Origin: Flavobacterium sp.
GTDB taxonomy: Bacteria > Bacteroidota > Bacteroidia > Flavobacteriales > Flavobacteriaceae
Direction of reading: 5' to 3'
Assembly (NCBI RefSeq): GCF_024642105.1
Contig: NZ_JAHEBT010000001.1
Coordinates: forward strand, 177,759 to 241,758
DNA length: 64,000 bases
The translations under genes and the position numbers were made by a program. This document shows positions 36,701 through 44,097 of this stretch, piece by piece; the stretch's first letter is position 1, and each line of letters opens with the position of its first letter. The notes below the pieces were generated by a model, which saw only the letters and a list, made by a program, of their open reading frames with translations, was not told where the DNA came from and did no database searches.

Positions 36701-38122
36701 TTAAAAGGAACTACAGATCGTTTGCGTCCTGTATTATTGACAGCTGCTGCAGCTGCTTTAGGGTTTTTACCTATGGCTATTTCTTCTTCTGCAGGAGCCG
36801 AAGTACAGCGTCCATTAGCTACAGTAGTAATAGGTGGTTTATTCACAGCAACCATCTTAACTATGATTGTATTACCTATTCTTTTTAAAGTGTTGGCTGA
36901 AAAAGAATTAAAAAAACCAAAATTTAAAATGCATCATAAATCTACGTATTTAGTATTGTTTTTATTGAGTACTACCGTTGTAATGGCACAAAATACGACT
37001 TCAGAACGCGAACGCATTATTAATTTAGCATTAGAAAACAACAAAGAAATTAAGGCGTCTCAGCTGCAATTGGAGAAGACCAATGCTACAATACAAACTG
37101 CCTATTCGTTTGATAAAACCAATGTGTATTATAGTTACGACCAAAACAATTTAGCCTTAAACAATGAGCCTTTACGCGTTTTTGGTATTCAGCAGAAATT
37201 TGAATTTCCTACTGTTTATGGAGCCAAGAAAAACGTTCTTGCTTCAGAATATGAGAAAGAAAAAGCTCGGTTCGAGTTGCAAAAAAACAAATTGACTTTG
37301 ACTGTTTCTAAAGTCTATGAACACATTGTTTATTTGCAAAATCAAGAAAAGCGTTACGCTTATTTGGATAGTTTGTACCAAAATTTTTCTAAAGCAAGTA
37401 ACCGTCGTTTTGAATTGGGAGAAACTAATTATTTAGAAAAGATTATGGCTCAAGCCAAAGCAGGGCAAATTCAAACCAAGAAATCTCAAATTGAAAAAGA
37501 CAAACTTGCGCAATATGAATTGTTGAATTCTTTAGTGCAATCCGAAGAGAAAATTATAGTATTGAATACTCAAATGAGTCCGCTTACTATTTCATTGAGT
37601 AGTTCAGGAAAAGAACTTCATTCCACTTATTTAGAACAAATTACAGAAACATATAAAAAACAATTAGCGTTACAAAAACAACATTGGTTACCTGATATTA
37701 ATGTTGATTATTTCCAAGGTAGAAATAATGGATTATCACAATCATTGTATGGTTTTCAAGTGGGGTTAGCTATTCCTATTTTATTTTCAGGAACAACTTC
37801 TAAAATTAAAGTAGCGCAATTGGATTTAAAAAGTTGGGAACAACAAAAACAAAATGAAGAACAAAAAATAGCACGCTACTTAAGTCAAAAAGAAAATGAA
37901 TTGACTAAATATCAAGAAGCTATTGATTATTATAACCAGTATGGCAAAAAACTATCTGAAGAAATTAGTAAAGTGGCCAATTTGAGTTATAAAAATGGTG
38001 AAATTGATTTCTTTCAATACATTCAAAGTTTAGAAAATGCTACAGCTATTCAAGTCGATTATTTAGATACCTTATTGCAATACAACAACACTCAATTGGA
38101 ATTATATTACCCTAATTTTTAA
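33788..38122 (+). CDS. CusA/CzcA-family heavy-metal RND pump fused to a TolC-like outer-membrane channel
   Basis: A 1,444-residue fusion. Residues 1 to about 1040 are a complete RND transporter: N-terminal helix, the CusA/CzcA blocks GAVPDVTNNQVQV and GLGEIYQYTLEV, the membrane-embedded acidic block LGAIDFGIIIDGAVIIVE, and the repeated second half ending PLATVVIGGLFTATILTMI. At 1048 a Met opens a segment that looks exactly like a signal peptide (HHKSTYLVLFLLSTT, then VMAQ at 1065-1068). Residues about 1070-1444 are a TolC/OEP domain of long coiled coils (LENNKEIKASQLQLEKTNA). Such fusions are known in Bacteroidota. The exported metal (Cu, Ag, Zn, Co or Cd) cannot be fixed by eye. Confidence 0.93.
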   Translation: MLEKIIAFSLKNKLIILLFTLGVFGFGIYSVFQISIGAVPDVTNNQVQVITTSRNLSTQDIEQFITYPVEIEMANLPGVKEIRSISKFGLSVVTIVFEDNLGTYLPRQLIAEKIKTASEKIPEGFGTPEMGPITTGLGEIYQYTLEVKPEFKHNYTVADLRTIQDWLVKRQLSGIKGVVEINTWGGYLKQYEIAISPASLKAMNISMTEVFTALEKNNSIAGGAYIEKVNQSYFIRGEGKVKSLEDIENIVVKNTNGMPVYVKNIAAVNFGHANRFGAITGNGEGEKVLGQVMMLKGGNSKQVITDVKNRVTEIQKHLPEGVYINGFLERSELVGKTTFTVAENLILGCLIVIFVVVLLLGNWRSGLVVASVIPLCLLFAISFMNIFGIDANLMSLGAIDFGIIIDGAVIIVEFIAFQIAHKSAHLALLPKEEQQIEIDQITFKSASKMMNSAVFGQLIILIVFIPILSLSGIEGKMFKPMAMTFSFALLGAMLFCFTYVPVVSSLFLKPKEENPNSFSHRLIQKLNSWYTPIITWALANTKKVLYGAFGLLVFAIVLFSTMGGEFIPTLDEGDFVIQPVLKTGTSLTKTIATTTKIEKIILKNFPEVNQVVSRIGAAEVPTDPMSMEESDVIVKLKPKSEWVSATTKDELADKIKLALEAQIPNMEIEFTQPIEMRFNELVSGTRSDVAVKIFGENLDVLAQKAHEIEKAIKNVEGASDIIIEKTEGLPQMFVQYDRSKIARYGLNITDLNEMIALSFAGKTVGNVFEGEKRFDMVVRLNEGNRHDIEDLKNLYVSTPNGQQIPLSELATIEYTQGPAKISRDNTNRRIVVGINVRNRDLQSVVTDIQKIVDTKIKLPAGYSVKYGGQFENLQSAKARLLIAVPIALFLIFILLYFAFGSIKEALMVYSAIPLSAVGGILFLWIRDLPFSISAGVGFIALFGIAVLNGIVLIEHFKELKHHGMKDMDELILKGTTDRLRPVLLTAAAAALGFLPMAISSSAGAEVQRPLATVVIGGLFTATILTMIVLPILFKVLAEKELKKPKFKMHHKSTYLVLFLLSTTVVMAQNTTSERERIINLALENNKEIKASQLQLEKTNATIQTAYSFDKTNVYYSYDQNNLALNNEPLRVFGIQQKFEFPTVYGAKKNVLASEYEKEKARFELQKNKLTLTVSKVYEHIVYLQNQEKRYAYLDSLYQNFSKASNRRFELGETNYLEKIMAQAKAGQIQTKKSQIEKDKLAQYELLNSLVQSEEKIIVLNTQMSPLTISLSSSGKELHSTYLEQITETYKKQLALQKQHWLPDINVDYFQGRNNGLSQSLYGFQVGLAIPILFSGTTSKIKVAQLDLKSWEQQKQNEEQKIARYLSQKENELTKYQEAIDYYNQYGKKLSEEISKVANLSYKNGEIDFFQYIQSLENATAIQVDYLDTLLQYNNTQLELYYPNF

Positions 38123-38132
38123 TCCGTTTACG

Positions 38133-39251
38133 ATGAAGAAAATAGTATATACACTTGCTCTAACTACTATTTTAGTGGGCTGCAAAGAAACCAAAACCGA
38201 AGAAAAAACACCAAAGGAAGATGGATTAATTCATCTGACTCAAACTCAATTTCAATCAGGAGGAATGGGTATTGGTAATCCGACAGAACAAGACTTTGAT
38301 GTTAGTATAAAAACATCTGGTACAATTGATGTTCCACCTCAAAATAGAGCACAGGTCACTACTTTTATTGGAGGTTATGTAAAATCTACAACACTTTTGG
38401 TGGGGGATAAGGTTCGTAAAGGTCAAGCTTTAGTTACTTTAGAGAGCACCGAATTTTTAGATATTCAAAAAGAATATTTAGAAGTGGCAGAACAAATCAA
38501 GTATTTGAAATCAGAATACGAACGTCAAAAAACCTTATTTGACGAAAAAATCAGTTCGCAAAAAAATTACTTAAAAGCAGAAAGTGATTACCGAAAAACG
38601 AAAGGGATGTACCAGAGTTTAAGAGAAAAATTACTGCTATTGAAAATTAATCCAGCCAATGTAGAAAAAGGTAAATTAACTTCTACCGTTACTATTTCGT
38701 CACCTATTTCTGGAGATATTGTAGTAATGAATGCCAATGTTGGAATGTATATTGCTCCATCGGCTGTGATTTTAGAAATTGTGGATACCCAACATTTACA
38801 TCTGGAATTAGCCGTTTTTGAAAAAGATATTTTAAAAGTGAAAGTAGGTCAGAAAATAGACTTTACGGTTCCTGAAGCTTCTAAAGAAGTGTTTCCTGCC
38901 GAAGTGCATTTGGTTGGAAAATCTATCGAAGGAAATGATAGAACTATCAATGTTCACGGACACTTAGATGAATCTATCAAACAAAAACTATTAACTGGTA
39001 TGTTTGTCGAAGCCAAGATTGTGACAAATTCAAAAAAAGGACTTGCTATTCCTTCTGAAGCTTTAGTTACTGAAAACAATAAAAATTTCGTACTTTTATT
39101 AGACAGTAATAAAAACAATAACTATTCATTTAAAAAAGTGGCCGTTGGAATTGGAGAAAAGAATAAAGATTTTGTTGAAATAATTCCTAATAGTGAAATT
39201 AAAGTTTCTTCAAAGATATTAACCAAAGGGGCTTTTGATTTAGTGAACTAA
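38133..39251 (+). CDS. RND efflux periplasmic adaptor lipoprotein (CusB/CzcB family)
   Basis: A 372-residue adaptor linking the RND pump and the TolC-like channel. The signal ends in lipobox LVGC with Cys17. The barrel-sandwich half motif GGYVKSTTLLVGDKVRKGQAL precedes a helical hairpin (LDIQKEYLEVAEQIKYLKSEYERQ and onward, quoted in part), then ISSPISGDIVVMNANVGMYI for the other half and a beta-barrel region LELAVFEKDILKVKVG. It starts 10 bp after the pump. It has no N-terminal CusB-type metal-binding YHS or Met-rich domain, so metal specificity remains open. Confidence 0.93.
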   Translation: MKKIVYTLALTTILVGCKETKTEEKTPKEDGLIHLTQTQFQSGGMGIGNPTEQDFDVSIKTSGTIDVPPQNRAQVTTFIGGYVKSTTLLVGDKVRKGQALVTLESTEFLDIQKEYLEVAEQIKYLKSEYERQKTLFDEKISSQKNYLKAESDYRKTKGMYQSLREKLLLLKINPANVEKGKLTSTVTISSPISGDIVVMNANVGMYIAPSAVILEIVDTQHLHLELAVFEKDILKVKVGQKIDFTVPEASKEVFPAEVHLVGKSIEGNDRTINVHGHLDESIKQKLLTGMFVEAKIVTNSKKGLAIPSEALVTENNKNFVLLLDSNKNNNYSFKKVAVGIGEKNKDFVEIIPNSEIKVSSKILTKGAFDLVN

Positions 39252-39285
39252 AAGTCAAATTAACAACCATAAAAAACAAACAATT

Positions 39286-39783
39286 ATGAACGAAGCGCAT
39301 TTACACATGGTAGTCAACCATTTTCCAATCATTGGAACCATTTTAGCAATTGGAATTTTAATTGCAGGATTAGTTTTGAAAAATAGTACAATAAGAAATA
39401 CCTCTTATTTCGTATTCATTATTGCAGCTATTTTTGGTGCATTCAGCATGGGGACTGGAGAAGGCGCAGAAGAATTAGTAAAAGATATGCCCAATGTAGG
39501 TTGGGAAATTATTCACGAACACGAAGAAATCGCCGAAAAATTAGCCTTGTTATTGTATATCTTAGGATTACTTTCGGTAGTAGCTTTGTATCTAAATTTT
39601 AAAAAGAATACCAAAGAAAAATTAGTTTCCTTTTTTATTTTAGGGATAGGTATTGCGAGTCTTTTTGTTGTTCAAAAAGTAGGAACCTCTGGGGGTGAAA
39701 TTCGTCATACTGAGATTAGAACAGATTCAACAATAGCAATTCCTGCAAAAACAGAAAAGTTTAGTGAAGAACACGAAGATTAA
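39286..39783 (+). CDS. DUF2231-like four-helix membrane protein
   Basis: A 165-residue integral membrane protein with four predicted helices (about 13-29, 36-56, 84-102, 112-130). The N-terminus LHMVVNHFPIIG and the GTSGGEIRHTEI motif after the last helix are features of DUF2231-type membrane proteins. Conserved His residues (His5, His7, His12, His78, His80, His140) lie near the membrane faces and could bind metal or haem. It follows the adaptor gene by 34 bp and ends in a long terminator, making it the last gene of the metal-efflux run. Confidence 0.6.
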   Translation: MNEAHLHMVVNHFPIIGTILAIGILIAGLVLKNSTIRNTSYFVFIIAAIFGAFSMGTGEGAEELVKDMPNVGWEIIHEHEEIAEKLALLLYILGLLSVVALYLNFKKNTKEKLVSFFILGIGIASLFVVQKVGTSGGEIRHTEIRTDSTIAIPAKTEKFSEEHED

Positions 39784-39803
39784 GTCCTTATTCTTTGATA
39801 AAT

Positions 39804-39848
39804 AAATAGCTTCCATTCATTTTAAATAAAATGAATGGAAGCTATTTT
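39804..39848. terminator. long perfect terminator hairpin after the efflux operon
   Basis: A 21-bp perfect stem (39804-39824 with 39827-39847) starts AAATAGCTTCCATTCATTTT and has a 2-base loop, ending in a T-run. It is unusually long for an intrinsic terminator. Confidence 0.85.
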
Positions 39849-39899
39849 GTTAAAAATAACATTTTTGCTTAAAAATGTTGTATTTATGATTTTTATCAG

Positions 39900-39929
39900 T
39901 TTCTAACTAATCAAAATAACTTACTTTTG
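39900..39929 (+). promoter_or_regulatory. promoter of pckA
   Basis: TTTC (39900-39903, one mismatch to TTTG) is followed after 18 bp by TACTTTTG (39922-39929), an exact TAnnTTTG. The -7 element ends 39 bp before the start codon. Confidence 0.55.
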
Positions 39930-39968
39930 AATACCATTAAATAGTATATTTTTTTAATTACAGACAAG

Positions 39969-41576
39969 ATGAGAAACATCAAAATCATTCAAGAATTACA
40001 CGATTTAGGAATTACAGGATATCACGAAGTATCATACAACCCTTCTTATGAAGAATTGTATCAGGCAGAAATGTCACACCGTAGAAAAGGATTTGAAAAA
40101 GGCGCATTGACAGATACAGGTGCCGTTGCAGTAAAGACAGGAATTTTTACAGGGCGTTCTCCAAAAGACCGTTATATTGTAAAGGATGATGTAACTAAAG
40201 ATACGATTTATTGGGACGATAAAGTCAACTTTCCAACCACGCAATCGGTTTGGCGTGATTTAAAAAAATTAGTATTAAAACAATTATCAACTTCTCCTAA
40301 ATTATATGTAGTAGATGCTTTTTGCGGTACCAATCCCGATACAAGATTGAAAGTGCGTTTTGTTATGGAAGTGGCATGGCAGGCACATTTTGTAACTAAT
40401 ATGTTTATTAGACCATCAGGATATGAATTAGAAAATTTTGGTGAACCAGACTTTGTGGTCATGAATGGGTCTAAAACCACTAATCCAGATTGGCAAAAAC
40501 AAGGGTTAAATTCAGAAAATTTTGTAGTATTTAATCTTACTGAAAAAATTCAAATCATAGGTGGAACTTGGTATGGTGGCGAAATGAAAAAAGGGATGTT
40601 CTCTATGATGAACTACTATTTACCGCTAAAAGGAATGGCTTCAATGCACTGTTCTGCTAATGTGGGTGAAGAAGGAGATGTAGCCATATTTTTTGGTCTT
40701 TCGGGTACTGGAAAAACCACACTTTCAGCAGATCCAAAACGATATTTAATCGGTGATGACGAACACGGTTGGGACGATAATGGAGTCTTCAATTTTGAAG
40801 GTGGATGTTATGCCAAAGTAATTGATTTATCAGAGAAAAACGAACCAGACATTTGGAGAGCTATCAAAAGAGATGCGCTTTTAGAAAATGTAATTGTTGA
40901 TGAATACGGTGAAATTAATTACTATGACCATTCTATCACTGAAAACTCAAGAGTTTCGTATCCAATTTATCATATTAATAAGATTGTCTTGCCATCAAAA
41001 GCGGGACATGCTAAAAAAATCATTTATTTATCGGCAGATGCTTTCGGGGTGTTACCTCCCGTTTCTATCTTAGATGATGACCAAGCACAATACCATTTTT
41101 TATGTGGATATACCTCAAAATTAGCAGGTACCGAAAGAGGAATTACAGAACCTGTACCTTCGTTTTCACCCGCTTTTGGAGAGGCTTTCTTGACATTACA
41201 TCCAACACGTTATTCTCAAACCTTAATTGGAAAAATGAAAGAACACGGTGCCAAAGCTTATTTAGTAAATACGGGATGGAATGGAACGGGTAAACGAATT
41301 TCATTAAAAAATACCAGAGCCATTATTGATGCCATTATTAGTGGCGAAATTGAAGAGGCGGAAACTAGAGCTATTCCTTACTTAAATTTAACTATACCAA
41401 CCGTTTTGCCTAATGTAAGTGACGGTATTTTAGACCCAAGAGATACGTATGAGGACAAAGCAGAATGGGAACGTAGAGCTAAAGATCTAGCCACTCGTTA
41501 TATCAAAAACTTTGAACAATATACCAATACTGAAGAAGGAAAACGATTAGTAAGTGCAGGACCTAAACTGAGTTAA
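39969..41576 (+). CDS. pckA: phosphoenolpyruvate carboxykinase (ATP)
   Basis: This 535-residue gluconeogenic enzyme converts oxaloacetate and ATP to phosphoenolpyruvate, CO2 and ADP. The kinase-1a P-loop is in [16 protein letters not shown], followed by the metal-binding GDDEHGWDD and [10 protein letters not shown]. The substrate site block [13 protein letters not shown] lies near residue 60, and the [11 protein letters not shown] adenine-site segment is late in the protein. Length matches ATP-type enzymes (about 540). Single gene with its own promoter, lying just upstream of the his leader. Confidence 0.97.
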   Translation: MRNIKIIQELHDLGITGYHEVSYNPSYEELYQAEMSHRRKGFEKGALTDTGAVAVKTGIFTGRSPKDRYIVKDDVTKDTIYWDDKVNFPTTQSVWRDLKKLVLKQLSTSPKLYVVDAFCGTNPDTRLKVRFVMEVAWQAHFVTNMFIRPSGYELENFGEPDFVVMNGSKTTNPDWQKQGLNSENFVVFNLTEKIQIIGGTWYGGEMKKGMFSMMNYYLPLKGMASMHCSANVGEEGDVAIFFGLSGTGKTTLSADPKRYLIGDDEHGWDDNGVFNFEGGCYAKVIDLSEKNEPDIWRAIKRDALLENVIVDEYGEINYYDHSITENSRVSYPIYHINKIVLPSKAGHAKKIIYLSADAFGVLPPVSILDDDQAQYHFLCGYTSKLAGTERGITEPVPSFSPAFGEAFLTLHPTRYSQTLIGKMKEHGAKAYLVNTGWNGTGKRISLKNTRAIIDAIISGEIEEAETRAIPYLNLTIPTVLPNVSDGILDPRDTYEDKAEWERRAKDLATRYIKNFEQYTNTEEGKRLVSAGPKLS

Positions 41577-41623
41577 TGTAATTTGTATTTTAACAATAAT
41601 ATAGCTTTAAGTTAAAATAATAA

Positions 41624-41655
41624 TTGGGTTGTAACTATATTTTGCTTTATATTTG
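41624..41655 (+). promoter_or_regulatory. promoter of the histidine operon
   Basis: TTG at 41624-41626, then 21 bp, then TATATTTG at 41648-41655, an exact TAnnTTTG. The transcript would start near 41662, leaving about 30 bases before the leader-peptide ATG. Confidence 0.65.
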
Positions 41656-41690
41656 CACTCGAAATAGAAGAAAATTTCTAATTAATAATT

Positions 41691-41750
41691 ATGTTATCAA
41701 ATCAATTGCATCATCATCATTTACAAAATTGCTCTCAAGCGATGTGTTAA
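41691..41750 (+). CDS. hisL: histidine operon leader peptide
   Basis: A 19-codon frame (ATG 41691, TAA 41748-41750) encodes MLSNQLHHHHLQNCSQAMC. Codons 7-10 are four consecutive CAT His codons at 41709-41720. It lies between the his promoter and a terminator hairpin that precedes hisG. This is the layout of a classical attenuator leader peptide: scarce charged His-tRNA would stall the ribosome at 41709-41720 and leave the antiterminator segment at 41734-41741 free. Confidence 0.88.
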   Translation: MLSNQLHHHHLQNCSQAMC

Positions 41751-41809
41751 TGGTATGCGTGTAAGTCACATATTTAAAAACCCGTTTGAGTACATCAAGC
41801 GGGTTTTTT
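41734..41809 (+). promoter_or_regulatory. transcription attenuator of the his operon
   Basis: The terminator is the stem 41776-41789 (AAAAACCCGTTTGA) with 41795-41808, loop GTACA, one G-U pair, and a T-run. The leader segment CTCAAGCG at 41734-41741 can pair with CGTTTGAG at 41783-41790, the 5-prime arm of that stem. The sequence TCAAGCG occurs both there and in the 3-prime arm (41795-41801), so the two compete for the same partner. The antiterminator segment begins 13 bases after the last His codon and lies under the ribosome when it reaches the stop codon. Confidence 0.82.
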
Positions 41810-41858
41810 ATTAAAAATCTGTTGTACTCAAATCACAACAAACAAAAACAACAAAACA

Positions 41859-42716
41859 ATGAGTACTTTAAAAATTGCAATTCAAAAATCAGGACGCTTA
41901 AACGAAGACAGTATCCAAATCTTAAAAGACTGCGGAATTTCTATTAACAATGGAAATGACCAATTAAAGGCAACCGCATCTAATTTCCCGTTAGAAGTTT
42001 TGTACCTACGAAATTCTGACATTCCTCAATATTTGATCGATGGAGTAGTAGATGCAGCGATTGTAGGTGATAATCTTTTGGTCGAAAAAGGGAAAAACAT
42101 TCAAGTTGCAGAAAAATTAGGATTTTCAAAATGTAAAGTTTCAGTCGCTGTACCTAAAAGTTTTAACTATAATTCGGTGAAAGATTTGGACGGATTGCGA
42201 ATTGCCACTTCGTATCCCAATACTGTTTTAGATTTCTTCAATTCCAAAAATGTAAATGTTGATTTGCACCAAATCTCAGGTTCGGTAGAAATTGCACCTA
42301 ACATTGGTTTGGCCGATGCCATTGTAGATATAGTTTCCAGTGGAAGTACTTTGTTTAAAAACAATTTAAAAGAAGTAGAAGTTATTTTTAAGAGCGAGGC
42401 CGTTTTAGCTGTTTCACCTAAAATGACTCCAGAAAACAAAGTAATTTTAGACAAATTGCAGTTCCGAATCCAATCGGTTTTAAGAGCGCGCAAATCAAAA
42501 TACATTTTGATGAACGTACCTAACGATAAAATTGAATTAATTAGTTCGATTTTGCCTGTATTAAAAAGCCCAACGGTAATGCCATTGGCACAAGAAGGTT
42601 GGTCAAGTGTGCACACCGTTATCGAAGAAGATCGTTTTTGGGAAGTAATTGACGAGTTAAAAGCAGCTGGTGCCGAAGGTATTTTGGTTTGCCCAATTGA
42701 AAAAATGGTGTTGTAA
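41859..42716 (+). CDS. hisG: ATP phosphoribosyltransferase, long form
   Basis: This 285-residue enzyme catalyses the first and feedback-controlled step of histidine synthesis, condensing ATP with PRPP. The catalytic domains carry KIAIQKSGRLNEDS at the start and the PRPP-loop block IVDIVSSGSTLFKNNL. The C-terminal 75 residues form the ACT-like regulatory domain of the long HisG type (PTVMPLAQEGWSSVHTVIEE). This explains why no hisZ is present. It is the first structural gene after the attenuator. Length is typical of long forms (280-300). Confidence 0.96.
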   Translation: MSTLKIAIQKSGRLNEDSIQILKDCGISINNGNDQLKATASNFPLEVLYLRNSDIPQYLIDGVVDAAIVGDNLLVEKGKNIQVAEKLGFSKCKVSVAVPKSFNYNSVKDLDGLRIATSYPNTVLDFFNSKNVNVDLHQISGSVEIAPNIGLADAIVDIVSSGSTLFKNNLKEVEVIFKSEAVLAVSPKMTPENKVILDKLQFRIQSVLRARKSKYILMNVPNDKIELISSILPVLKSPTVMPLAQEGWSSVHTVIEEDRFWEVIDELKAAGAEGILVCPIEKMVL

Positions 42717-42717
42717 A

Positions 42718-42738
42718 CCCCCTAACCCCCAAAGGGGG
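42718..42738. repeat. G/C-run palindromic repeat in the hisG-hisD spacer
   Basis: CCCCCTAACCCCCAAAGGGGG includes the palindrome CCCCC-AAA-GGGGG (42726-42738). It stands out sharply from the surrounding AT-rich DNA and looks like an intergenic repeat of the kind found scattered in Bacteroidota genomes. Only one copy is in the window. Confidence 0.5.
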
Positions 42739-42804
42739 AAAGACTAAATAGCTAAATTGAAGTACAATTGAATCTTTCAATTTTTCAATCTTTAAATCTA
42801 AAAA

Positions 42805-44097
42805 ATGAACAAAATATACAATCCAAAACAGGAAAATTGGGCTTCTTTATTAGAAAGACCCACTAAAACTGTGGACGATATTGAAGCAACGGTAAAAGAA
42901 ATCTTTGCAGCAGTACAATCCAAAGGAGACGAAGCGGTACAACAATATACCACTCAGTTTGACGGAATTGCTTTGGAAAATAATTTGGTTTCCAATACCG
43001 AAATAGAACTAGCTATTGCTGCTGTTTCTGACGAATTGAAAGCAGCGATTCAATTAGCCAAATCAAATATCGAAAAATTCCACGCAGCCCAAAAAACAAC
43101 TCGTGTTAGTGTTGAAACTGCAGAAGGGGTACAATGTTGGCAAGAAAAAAGACCTATTCAAAAGATAGGGTTGTATATTCCTGGAGGAACCGCTCCTTTA
43201 TTTTCAACCGTGTTGATGTTGGCTATTCCTGCTACAATAGCGGGATGCAAAGAAGTGGTTCTATGTTCGCCACCCGATAAAAATGGCAATTTAAACCCTG
43301 CTATTTTGTACGCTGCGAATTTATGTGGTGTAACCAAAATTATAAAAGTAGGCGGAATCCAAGCGATTGCTGGAATGACTTTTGGTACTACCACCATTCC
43401 TAAAGTCTATAAAATATTTGGACCAGGAAATCAATACGTAACGGTAGCCAAACAATTAGCGACTCAATTTGGTGTTGCTATTGATATGCCAGCAGGTCCC
43501 TCTGAATTGTTGGTTGTAGCCGATGATAGTGCTGTACCTGCTTTTGTAGCTTCTGATTTATTAAGTCAAGCCGAACACGGAACAGATAGTCAGGTAATTT
43601 TGGTTTCGACTTCTAAAGCGATGATAGCCGCGGTTGAGCAAGAAGTACAATCACAATTAGCAGTTTTACCAAGAAAAGAAATTGCCGAAAAAGCCATTGC
43701 TAATTCCAAATTGATTTTTGTTGAAAATGCAGCAATTGCCTTAGATTTAATCAATGAATACGGCCCTGAACACTTTATTATTTGTACTGAAAATGACGAT
43801 TTTTATGTAGATAATATTGAAAATGCAGGATCGGTTTTTATAGGCAATTATACACCAGAAAGTGCTGGAGATTACGCGTCTGGAACCAATCATACTTTAC
43901 CAACGAATGGATACGCTAAAAATTATAGCGGAGTCAACTTGGATAGTTTTATGAAATCAATGACATTTCAAAAGATTTCAGAAAGAGGCATTCAAAACAT
44001 TGGTAAAGCCATTGAAATTATGGCAGAGAAAGAAGGTTTACAAGCACACAAAAATGCGGTTACATTACGTTTAAAAGCGATTGAAAATGGAAAATAA
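42805..44097 (+). CDS. hisD: histidinol dehydrogenase
   Basis: This 430-residue zinc enzyme performs the last two oxidations from L-histidinol to L-histidine. Family blocks are IGLYIPGGTAPLFSTVLML, KVGGIQAIAGMTFGT, KIFGPGNQYV, DMPAGPSELLVVAD, DLLSQAEHGTDSQ (zinc-site His) and YGPEHFII (catalytic Glu-His pair). SAGDYASGTNHTLPTNG gives the last zinc and substrate residues. Length is normal. The hisC start codon lies 11 bp inside its 3-prime end. Confidence 0.97.
   Translation: MNKIYNPKQENWASLLERPTKTVDDIEATVKEIFAAVQSKGDEAVQQYTTQFDGIALENNLVSNTEIELAIAAVSDELKAAIQLAKSNIEKFHAAQKTTRVSVETAEGVQCWQEKRPIQKIGLYIPGGTAPLFSTVLMLAIPATIAGCKEVVLCSPPDKNGNLNPAILYAANLCGVTKIIKVGGIQAIAGMTFGTTTIPKVYKIFGPGNQYVTVAKQLATQFGVAIDMPAGPSELLVVADDSAVPAFVASDLLSQAEHGTDSQVILVSTSKAMIAAVEQEVQSQLAVLPRKEIAEKAIANSKLIFVENAAIALDLINEYGPEHFIICTENDDFYVDNIENAGSVFIGNYTPESAGDYASGTNHTLPTNGYAKNYSGVNLDSFMKSMTFQKISERGIQNIGKAIEIMAEKEGLQAHKNAVTLRLKAIENGK

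Noticed and set aside
41709..41720. CAT repeat seen as a microsatellite
   Set aside because: It is in frame within a start-to-stop leader peptide directly upstream of a terminator and hisG, so a His-codon run is the better explanation.
44081..44086. TTG start of hisC two codons upstream
   Set aside because: ATG at 44087 is available and the longer form lengthens the overlap with hisD without benefit.
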